Of a stretch of DNA of 7,194 nucleotides, positions 1 through 5,779 are shown piece after piece. The number at the start of each line of letters is the position of its first letter. The first letter of the stretch is position 1. The DNA lies in contig QMOC01000131.1 in NCBI GenBank assembly GCA_003648085.1, positions 1 through 7,194 on the forward strand. The letters run 5' to 3'. A model generated the notes under the pieces. The model ran no database searches and was not told the DNA's origin. It saw only the letters and a list, made by a program, of their open reading frames with translations. The DNA is from Chloroflexota bacterium (GTDB lineage: Bacteria > Chloroflexota > Anaerolineae > B4-G1). Both the position numbers and the translations under genes were made by a program.

Positions 1-462
1 CGGGAGATATTGGGCGATACGCCCAACGTTTACTACTTCCAGGCCGACTGCCGCCGACCGGAGGAGTTGCTGAACCGCTCCGAGGTCGTGGAGATATTGG
101 GCGGCGATCGCCACGTGGCCTTCGTCTACTGGGGCGTGAGTATGTATATGAGCGATGAAGATATCGCCCATGTCGCGCGCGTGCTCTACGACTGGTCGGA
201 TGAGGGAAGTTGCATGGCTTTTTTCATAGCTATAGGCAACCCGGAAGTCCCGGCTTTTGCCAAGATGATGGAGATATATCGCCAGATGGGAGAGGAGTTA
301 TATTTCCGTCCCCTTGAGGTCTTCAAGGAACTGGTCAAGCCTTGGCACTCCGATGAATTGGGCTATCGCACGGTGAACGAGTGGCATGGTATTGAGGTGG
401 AGATGAGCGAGGAGGAACTCGAAGCCTTCGGCATTGATTACGGCGTCTACCTGGTCAAGTGA
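1..462 (+). CDS. SAM-dependent methyltransferase, DUF574/Methyltransf_19-like, 5' end missing
   Basis: The reading frame is open from base 1 to the TGA at 460-462, so the gene begins outside the window. The TTG at position 10 is not a convincing start because the upstream codons continue the family pattern. What remains (about 153 codons) is the second half of a Rossmann methyltransferase. It has a stretch 'NVYYFQADCRRPEELL' matching the beta-strand and acidic turn of the family, then 'RHVAFVYWGVSMYMSDED' and the terminal 'YGVYLVK' strand. This order (predicted metabolite or base strand, 'D-R-P', 'vaxxxMxD' loop, closing beta strand) is that of the S-adenosyl methyltransferase family PF04672, best known from actinomycetes. 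The substrate cannot be read from the sequence. The glycine-rich SAM motif would lie upstream and is not visible. Gene 2 follows after only 13 bases, suggesting co-transcription. Family call fairly sure; a functional link to the downstream signalling genes is inference. Confidence 0.75.
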   Translation, partial: REILGDTPNVYYFQADCRRPEELLNRSEVVEILGGDRHVAFVYWGVSMYMSDEDIAHVARVLYDWSDEGSCMAFFIAIGNPEVPAFAKMMEIYRQMGEELYFRPLEVFKELVKPWHSDELGYRTVNEWHGIEVEMSEEELEAFGIDYGVYLVK

Positions 463-469
463 GGAGGGG
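461..469 (+). promoter_or_regulatory. Ribosome binding site that fixes the start of gene 2
   Basis: A strong purine-rich Shine-Dalgarno sequence (gaggagggg) overlaps the last bases of the methyltransferase stop codon and lies 6 bases before the ATG at 476. It supports that ATG over the in-frame TTG at 434, which would overlap the methyltransferase and has no comparable site. The overlap of stop codon and binding site suggests translational coupling of genes 1 and 2. Confidence 0.75.
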
Positions 470-475
470 CAGGGG

Positions 476-946
476 ATGAATACCGAACTTACCATCACAC
501 CCAACCTCTTACGCCGGGTGGGTGCAAGCGGGGAGACCATCACCTCCGGCCTGTGCCGGGCGCTGCGCGAGACGACCTTCTCCAACCGTATGCTCATCGC
601 CCCCCGCCGTCTGGACGAGATCGGAAAGGAACAGGCAGCGGCCTTCCTCGGCTTCCTGGAGGCGGAGGACGAAGGTGCGGTGCGCGAACGCGGTCGGCAA
701 CTGGCCTTTGAGGGGCTGGGCCATCGTTCCATTCTGATGATGGCCGAGGCGCTGCGCCGCGCCTGCCGGGAGAGCGCGAACCCTGGCGATGAGGCGCTGC
801 CCGCGCTTCTGGAGGCGGCCGGCCGCTACGTCAATGCTCTTTTAGAGGGGTACATGGCCGGGCGGGAGGAGGACATTCTGCGGGAGCAGGAGCGCACCAG
901 GGAAGCGTATTTACGCGCTCGCCGGCGGCAGGCCGGGCAAGCGTAG
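476..946 (+). CDS. Stand-alone helical sensor-like protein, paralogue of the hybrid kinase N-terminus
   Basis: This 156-residue soluble, mostly helical protein has no signal peptide or membrane segment. Residues 1-97 align without gaps to residues 1-97 of the downstream hybrid kinase. The shared residues include FSNR at 35-38 in both, P43, E64-D65, EGLG at 79-82 and LRR-x-C at 93-97; over residues 28-97 I count 31 identities in 70. The end also matches: 'GREEDILREQER' here corresponds to 'AREAIVLDEQER' in the kinase, where the helix runs on into the GAF domain. Here the chain stops soon after, in an Arg-rich tail (residues 142-156). It is therefore a free-standing copy of a kinase input domain. 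It may belong to the helical-bundle sensor or RsbRD-N-like class, but I do not recognise a named family. A plausible role is pairing with, or competing with, the kinase input domain. Its TAG stop lies inside a perfect palindrome. Confidence 0.8.
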   Translation: MNTELTITPNLLRRVGASGETITSGLCRALRETTFSNRMLIAPRRLDEIGKEQAAAFLGFLEAEDEGAVRERGRQLAFEGLGHRSILMMAEALRRACRESANPGDEALPALLEAAGRYVNALLEGYMAGREEDILREQERTREAYLRARRRQAGQA

Positions 947-969
947 GACAAGTTGCCAACTTGTCCTAC
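943..969. repeat. Perfect 27-bp palindrome between genes 2 and 3
   Basis: Two 13-base arms (gtaggacaagttg and caacttgtcctac) flank a single central C at 956. As RNA this makes a 12-bp stem with a three-base loop. The left arm contains the TAG stop of gene 2 (944-946). There is no T-run after it, so it is not a classical intrinsic terminator. It could be a copy of a dispersed palindromic repeat, an mRNA-stabilising or processing hairpin, or a dyad operator. It sits 33 bases before the start codon of the hybrid kinase. Confidence 0.9.
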
Positions 970-1001
970 AACGAGGGGCGGGTGGTCGTCAGGAGACGAG
1001 T

Positions 1002-3917
1002 ATGGCAACGTCTGATAGAATGTTGGCGGAAGTCGAGCAGCGGTTGGCTGCCCACCACGAGGAACTGGTGGGCCGACTTCGAGAGGCCCTGGAAGCCACG
1101 CTGTTCTCCAACCGCTCCTTCATCCGCCCCTCCCACCTGAACCGGATTGCTGCCGAAGAGGCCGGGGCTTTCTTTGCTTTCCTGAAGGATGAAGACGTCG
1201 CCGTCATCCGGGCACAGGGGGCGAAGCGGGCCGAGGAGGGATTGGGGGAGCCGGGCGCACTGCGCCTGGGTGCTACGCTGAGGCGTTTCTGCCTCGCGCA
1301 TCTGGAAGGCGGCCTATTGCAGGTTGGCCTGGAGGCGACTGATGCCTACACAGGCGCCTTTATGGAGGGCTTTATGGAGGCCCGCGAAGCCATCGTCCTG
1401 GACGAGCAGGAGCGCATCCGAGCCGCCTTGCAGCGCGCTCTCAGCCGCTACACTCTCCAGTTGCAGACCGCCGCCGAGATCGCGCAGGCCGCCACTTCTA
1501 TCCTTGACCTGAGTGAACTGCTGAGCACCTCGGTAGAACTCATTCGTGCCCGCTTCGATCTCTACTACGTTGGCATCTTCCTGGTGGACGAGTACGGGGA
1601 GTGGGCGATCCTACGCGCCGGCACCGGGGAAGCCGGCCAGGAGATGCTCCGGCGAGGTCATAAACTGAAGGTCGGCGGGAAGTCTATGATTGGCTGGTGC
1701 ACCGCTCACAGCCAGGCCCGTATCGCGCTCGATGTGGGTAAGGAGGCGGTGCGCTTCGACAATCCCCTCCTGCCGGAAACCCGCTCCGAGATGGCGCTGC
1801 CGCTCATCTCGCGAGGACGGGTCATCGGCGGCATGACCATCCAGAGCACTCGTGTGGCCGCCTTCAGCGACGAGGATATCATCACTCTCCAGACTATGGC
1901 TGACCAACTGGCCAACGCCATCGAGAACGCCCGTCTGTTCGCCGAGGTCCAGGCTCGGGCGGCAGAAATAGAGGCCACCCACCGTCGTTACCTGCGTGAA
2001 GAGTGGGCTAAATTCCTGGCCGAGGAGGAAGCCCGCCGCCTGGCCGGTTATGCTTACGAGCAGTCTACCGCTACTGCCTTTCCGGTCGGTGACCTCTGGC
2101 GGCCGGAGATAGAACAAGCGGTGCGGCGAGGAGAGGTTATCGCCCTGACCGAATCTGCCGGTGCCTCATCGTCGGTTGGTGCGACTGCCGTCGAAGCAAG
2201 TGCACCATTGCCCCAGCCCCGCTCCGCCCTGGCCGCCCCGCTCACCCTGCGTGGTGAGGTCATCGGCGCGCTCGATCTCTACGAGGCGGAGCAGGAGCGC
2301 CAGTGGTCCGAGGACGACATCGCGCTGGTGGAGGCGGTCTCAGCACAGGTGGCTAGGGCCATCGAAAACGCCCGCCTGATCGAGGAGATCCAGCGCACCG
2401 CCGAGCATCTGAAAGAACTGGATCGGCTCAAGAGCCAGTTCCTGGCCAACATGTCTCACGAATTACGCACACCGCTCAACTCCATCATCGGCTTCTCCCG
2501 CGTCATCCTCAAGGGTATTGACGGCCCGCTCACCGAGACCCAACGCACCGATCTGCAGGCCATCTATGAGAGCGGCCAACACCTGTTGGGTCTGATCAAC
2601 GACATCCTGGACCTATCCAAGATAGAAGCCGGTAAGATGGAACTGACCTTTGAGAGAGTGGACTTGCACGAAATCATCAAGGGGGTGATGTCCACTGCTA
2701 TCGCACTGGTCAAAGACAAGCCCATCGAGTTGCAACAATCTATTGCCCCGGGGCTGCCGATGATATACGGGGATGCGCGCCGTATCCGTCAGGTGTTCCT
2801 CAATCTGATCTCCAACGCCGCCAAGTTCACCGAGGAGGGCTTCATCCGCCTCACGGCTGAGGCCACGCCGACCGAAGTTGTGATCTCTGTGGCCGACAGC
2901 GGCATCGGCATTCCACCGGAGAAGGTGAAGAGGATCTTCGAACCTTTCACCCAGGTGGATGCCTCCACCACGCGCCGTGCCGGAGGCACGGGATTGGGCC
3001 TCTCCATCAGCAAGCACTTCGTCGAGATGCACGGTGGCCGCATCTGGGTGGAGAGCACGCCCGGCGAGGGCTCCACCTTTTATTTCACGTTACCTATCGA
3101 ACCGGTCTCTCCTCCTATTGTGGAGAAAAGGCCGGTAAGAGAGTGGGAGCAACTGGAGCCGGAGCCAGGGCGGAAACTTGTGCTCTGCATAGATGACGAC
3201 GAAGGCGTCATTACTCTCCTCCGTCGTTACCTGAGCAAGCAGGGCTACCAGGTCGTCGGCCTCACCGACAGCACGATCGCAGTGGAAAGGGCCCGGCAAC
3301 TGAAGCCTTTCGCCATCACCCTCGATGTGCTCATGCCGAATAAAGACGGCTGGCAGGTCATTCAGGAACTGAAGGCCGACCCCGAGACCTCTCGCATCCC
3401 GGTCGTCATGTGCACCATCGTGAGCGAAAAGGAGCGCGGTCTCAGCCTGGGCGCGTCTGAGTACCTGATCAAGCCTATCCTGGAGCAGGATCTGCTGGCC
3501 ACGTTGGACCGCCTCGACCGGCAGGCGGGTCGGCACCGGGTGTTGGTGGTAGACGACCAGCCGGAGGATCGCAGCCTCCTGCGCCGGGTAATCGAGAGCC
3601 AGGAGGAATACGAGGTCATAGAGGCAGCCGGGGGCCAGGAGGCCATTGCTCTGATCAAGCAAGTACAACCCCACATCATCATCCTGGACCTCATGATGCC
3701 GGAGGTGGACGGATTTGCCGTTCTGGAGGCAGTGAAGGGCGACGAGGCTACCCGCTCCATCCCCATCATCGTCGTGACTGCTAAGGACCTGAGCCAGGAG
3801 GAACGGGACAGGCTCAACAGCCGGGTGGAGGCACTGCTGCAAAAAGGTCTCTTCGAGCAGCAGGAGTTACTGGCAGACGTGGCAGCGGCATTGGAGCAAT
3901 TAGCGGTTGGCGATTAG
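1002..3917 (+). CDS. Hybrid sensor histidine kinase (helical sensor-GAF-GAF-HisKA-HATPase-REC-REC)
   Basis: This 971-residue cytosolic protein has no visible membrane segment. The ATG at 1002 follows AGGAG (991-995) by 6 bases. Domains in order: a helical input domain (1-145) paralogous to gene 2; a GAF domain (about 165-312); a shorter GAF-like segment (about 340-456), with 'AIENARL' at the end of each; a signalling helix; HisKA with the H-box SHELRTPLN and phospho-accepting His486; HATPase_c with N-box Asn605, G1 box DSGIGIPP from Asp632 and G2 box GGTGLGLS from Gly661; receiver 1 with acidic Asp731-733, phospho-acceptor Asp775, Thr805 and Lys824 (KP motif); receiver 2 with Asp851-852, phospho-acceptor Asp896, Thr926 and Lys948 in a QKG motif. 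All catalytic residues are intact. The ligand of the GAF and helical domains is unknown. With no Hpt or DNA-binding protein nearby, the receiver on the next gene's product is the obvious candidate partner, by inference. Confidence 0.95.
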   Translation: MATSDRMLAEVEQRLAAHHEELVGRLREALEATLFSNRSFIRPSHLNRIAAEEAGAFFAFLKDEDVAVIRAQGAKRAEEGLGEPGALRLGATLRRFCLAHLEGGLLQVGLEATDAYTGAFMEGFMEAREAIVLDEQERIRAALQRALSRYTLQLQTAAEIAQAATSILDLSELLSTSVELIRARFDLYYVGIFLVDEYGEWAILRAGTGEAGQEMLRRGHKLKVGGKSMIGWCTAHSQARIALDVGKEAVRFDNPLLPETRSEMALPLISRGRVIGGMTIQSTRVAAFSDEDIITLQTMADQLANAIENARLFAEVQARAAEIEATHRRYLREEWAKFLAEEEARRLAGYAYEQSTATAFPVGDLWRPEIEQAVRRGEVIALTESAGASSSVGATAVEASAPLPQPRSALAAPLTLRGEVIGALDLYEAEQERQWSEDDIALVEAVSAQVARAIENARLIEEIQRTAEHLKELDRLKSQFLANMSHELRTPLNSIIGFSRVILKGIDGPLTETQRTDLQAIYESGQHLLGLINDILDLSKIEAGKMELTFERVDLHEIIKGVMSTAIALVKDKPIELQQSIAPGLPMIYGDARRIRQVFLNLISNAAKFTEEGFIRLTAEATPTEVVISVADSGIGIPPEKVKRIFEPFTQVDASTTRRAGGTGLGLSISKHFVEMHGGRIWVESTPGEGSTFYFTLPIEPVSPPIVEKRPVREWEQLEPEPGRKLVLCIDDDEGVITLLRRYLSKQGYQVVGLTDSTIAVERARQLKPFAITLDVLMPNKDGWQVIQELKADPETSRIPVVMCTIVSEKERGLSLGASEYLIKPILEQDLLATLDRLDRQAGRHRVLVVDDQPEDRSLLRRVIESQEEYEVIEAAGGQEAIALIKQVQPHIIILDLMMPEVDGFAVLEAVKGDEATRSIPIIVVTAKDLSQEERDRLNSRVEALLQKGLFEQQELLADVAAALEQLAVGD

Positions 3918-3944
3918 CAGATAGCAGAGGCTATCGGCTGATTG
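3911..3944 (+). repeat. Imperfect hairpin spanning the kinase stop codon up to the next ribosome binding site
   Basis: Bases 3911-3925 pair with 3930-3944 around an AGAG loop (3926-3929). I count 14 pairs of 15, including two G-T wobbles, with a single A-G mismatch (3919/3936). The left arm contains the TAG stop of the hybrid kinase (3915-3917). The right arm ends at the first base of the ggagggg ribosome binding site (3944-3950) of gene 4. No T-run follows, so termination is unlikely. A role in coupling or tuning translation of the enzyme-receiver gene is possible. Confidence 0.65.
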
Positions 3945-3982
3945 GAGGGGCCAGCGGTTAATGGCTAACGACTATCGGCTGA
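3931..3982 (+). repeat. 11-bp direct repeat bridging the gene 3-4 spacer and the gene 4 start
   Basis: The 11-mer ctatcggctga occurs at 3931-3941 and again at 3972-3982, and agcggtt occurs at 3902-3908 and 3953-3959. The second pair straddles the ATG of gene 4, so codons 4-8 (DYRLN) lie in repeat-like sequence. This suggests that a short intergenic repeat was duplicated and its second copy became the start of the coding region. Such TAGC/CGGTTA-rich spacers are low in complexity, so chance similarity is not excluded. Confidence 0.5.
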
Positions 3983-5646
3983 ATCAAGTCTGGCTTGAGT
4001 GTGCACGTTGTGGACATCGTGTACCTTTCGTTAGACCCCTGGTGGCCTGCGAGCGGTGTGGCGGGGAGTGGCTTGACGCCCGCTACGACTACGATCACGT
4101 GCGCGGATTGTGGCCCGCTGTGCTGCGCGGACGGCCCTTCGATATGTGGCGCTACCGGGAACTTCTCCCTCTCCGTGACGATACCCACAGAGTGACAATG
4201 GGCGAGGGTGGAACGCCGCTGCTCCGCGCCACCAACCTGGGATTGATGCTCGGCTGCCCCCACATCTATGTCAAAGACGAGCGGCAGGGACCGACCGGCT
4301 CGTTCAAGGACCGCCAGGCCTCGCTGGCCCTCTCGGTGATGAAGGAGCACGGCATCACCGAAGCGGTTGTCGCCTCTACCGGCAACGTCGCCATCTCCTA
4401 CTCGGCCTACTCCGCACTGGCCGGGATCAAACTATGGGCCTTCCTCACCAGTCTGGTCCCTTCTGAGAAAATGCGCGAGGTGGCGCTCTACGGCAGTGAA
4501 GTGATCAAAGTGACCACCACTTATGACCAGACCAAGAAGGTCGCAGCGCGATTTGCGGCCCGTAAGGGCCTCTTCCTCGACCGGGGCATTCGGAACATCT
4601 CGGCCCGCGAGAGCATGAAAACCGTCGCCTTCGAGATCGCCGAGCAACTCCCGGCACTCCTCGATTCTCCCTCAGGGGGAAGCAGGAGGGATACCCCATG
4701 GTGTGCACCCGACTGGTACATTCAGTCCGTCAGCGGCGGGCTGGGGCCGGTAGGTGTCTGGAAGGGGTATGAGGAGTTGATGATGTTGGGGCTGGTGGAT
4801 CGGATGCCGAAACTGGCCTGCATCCAGGTCGCCGGCTGCGCCCCAATGGTCCACTCTTTTAACAAAGGGCTGGAGGAGGCCGAGCCGGTCCTCAACCCGC
4901 AGACGCTGGTGATCACCGTCGCTACCGGCAGCCCTGGCCCCGCCTATACCTTCCTGGCGCGGGTCATCCGCGAGCACGGCGGTGCCTTTGAGGCGGTCAC
5001 TGATGAGGAGACGTTTCGCGCTATGCACGTGATGGCCAAGTTGGACGGCATCTCGATGGAACCGGCGGCAGGGGTGGCCTTTGCCGGTCTGTTCAAACTG
5101 CTCAGCAAAGGCGTGATCAAACGGGACGAAGTCATCGTCGTCAACTGCTCCGGCCATACCTTTCCGGTCGAAAAGCACCTTTTGGGGGATAAATGGGCGC
5201 AGACGGTGGAAGTGCCTACGCAGGCCCCGATTGCAGAGGACGGGTTGTTAGGTTCTCTGGAGCGACTCGATGGGCGGGTGCGGAGCATCGCTATCATTGA
5301 GGATGACCCCAAGGCCACGTTGCTCCTGCGCCGCATCCTGCAGACGCGGGGCGAATATCGGATTTTCGAGGCCCATGGTGGGGCTGAAGGCATCGAGATG
5401 GTGCGCCGCGAACGGCCCGATTTGATCCTGCTCGACCTGATGATGCCGGACGTGGATGGATTCGCGGTACTGGAGGCCCTCAAGGCCGACGATGACACGC
5501 GCGACGTGCCGGTGATCGTCGTCACGGCTAAGGAACTGAGCGCTGCAGAACGTGAGCGTCTCACCGGTCGGATTGAGAAGTTGATGCAGAAGGGCTCCTT
5601 TACGGACGAGGAACTGTTGGAGGAAATTTTGAAACAGGCGGCGTAG
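3961..5646 (+). CDS. Threonine-synthase-like PLP enzyme fused to a C-terminal response-regulator receiver domain
   Basis: This 561-residue protein starts at ATG 3961, 10 bases after ggagggg. A zinc-ribbon-like N-terminus holds Cys14, Cys17, Cys30 and Cys33, as in many thrC-type threonine synthases. A fold-type II PLP core follows (about 70-412): GEGGTPL at 81-87, the PLP lysine K116 in GPTGSFKDR, STGN with Asn142, a phosphate-binding loop SGGLGPVG from Ser258, EPAAG at 367-371 and a C-terminal SGH at 397-399. Threonine synthase converts O-phosphohomoserine to threonine, but a related substrate is possible because the glycine loop and the end of the core are not textbook. After a linker (about 413-440) comes a full receiver (441-561): Glu447-Asp448-Asp449, phospho-acceptor Asp492 in LLDLMMPDVDGF, Thr522 and Lys544 in a QKG motif. 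The frame is open without interruption and there is no separate start with a good ribosome site between the halves, so this looks like a true fusion. Phosphorylation control of the enzyme is inferred. Confidence 0.9.
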   Translation: MANDYRLNQVWLECARCGHRVPFVRPLVACERCGGEWLDARYDYDHVRGLWPAVLRGRPFDMWRYRELLPLRDDTHRVTMGEGGTPLLRATNLGLMLGCPHIYVKDERQGPTGSFKDRQASLALSVMKEHGITEAVVASTGNVAISYSAYSALAGIKLWAFLTSLVPSEKMREVALYGSEVIKVTTTYDQTKKVAARFAARKGLFLDRGIRNISARESMKTVAFEIAEQLPALLDSPSGGSRRDTPWCAPDWYIQSVSGGLGPVGVWKGYEELMMLGLVDRMPKLACIQVAGCAPMVHSFNKGLEEAEPVLNPQTLVITVATGSPGPAYTFLARVIREHGGAFEAVTDEETFRAMHVMAKLDGISMEPAAGVAFAGLFKLLSKGVIKRDEVIVVNCSGHTFPVEKHLLGDKWAQTVEVPTQAPIAEDGLLGSLERLDGRVRSIAIIEDDPKATLLLRRILQTRGEYRIFEAHGGAEGIEMVRRERPDLILLDLMMPDVDGFAVLEALKADDDTRDVPVIVVTAKELSAAERERLTGRIEKLMQKGSFTDEELLEEILKQAA

Positions 5647-5779
5647 GCGAACGACCAATGAGCGCGTGGTAAAAACGTCCGGAGGCCCGGCTTCAGCCGG
5701 GGAGTCCTCGCTCAAGCAGGGCTTCCGGAGTATTTTTCGATGCTCTCCGATGCTAAAGCCGCCCGGGGGTGAAGGACGG
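5647..5779. other. Spacer between the enzyme-receiver gene and the receiver-kinase gene
   Basis: This 133-base stretch is the longest gap between genes inside the window. It is mostly occupied by the repeat/terminator-like structure at 5678-5737. The remainder shows no credible small gene (the ATG at 5658 opens only four codons) and no promoter I can defend. If the terminator works, gene 5 needs its own promoter in or just after this stretch. Confidence 0.6.
5678..5737 (+). terminator. Probable intrinsic terminator built from a copy of the CGGCTTCAGCCG repeat
   Basis: Bases 5678-5688 (tccggaggccc) pair with 5719-5729 (gggcttccgga) over 11 positions with one G-T wobble. After a three-base spacer (5730-5732) the sequence runs into five Ts (5733-5737). 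A GC-rich stem plus T-run is the standard form of a rho-independent terminator, although the 30-base loop is long. Inside it is an alternative 7-bp hairpin (5686-5701, arms cccggct and agccggg). The sequence is a diverged relative of the tandem repeat at the right edge of the window. It would end the transcript of genes 1-4 before gene 5. Confidence 0.55.

Noticed and set aside
434..475. Upstream TTG start for gene 2
   Set aside because: It would overlap the methyltransferase; the ATG at 476 has a strong ribosome site, and the paralogous N-terminus of the kinase aligns from that point.
943..969. Intrinsic terminator after gene 2
   Set aside because: The stem is strong, but the following bases (aacgaggggcgg) are not T-rich.
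3090..3842. 250-codon open frame on the minus strand
   Set aside because: It lies opposite the two receivers of the hybrid kinase, whose motifs are intact on the plus strand, and its translation shows no recognisable domain; it is a by-product of GC-rich codon use.
5234..5280. Internal start giving a separate receiver from the enzyme gene
   Set aside because: In-frame TTG (5245) and GTG (5278) exist, with only an agagga-like site before the TTG; non-ATG codons with weak or badly spaced sites are insufficient evidence.
5666..5779. GTG start at 5666 for the receiver-kinase gene
   Set aside because: The extra residues would be coded by the terminator-like repeat and do not resemble a domain; the receiver begins shortly after the ATG at 5780.
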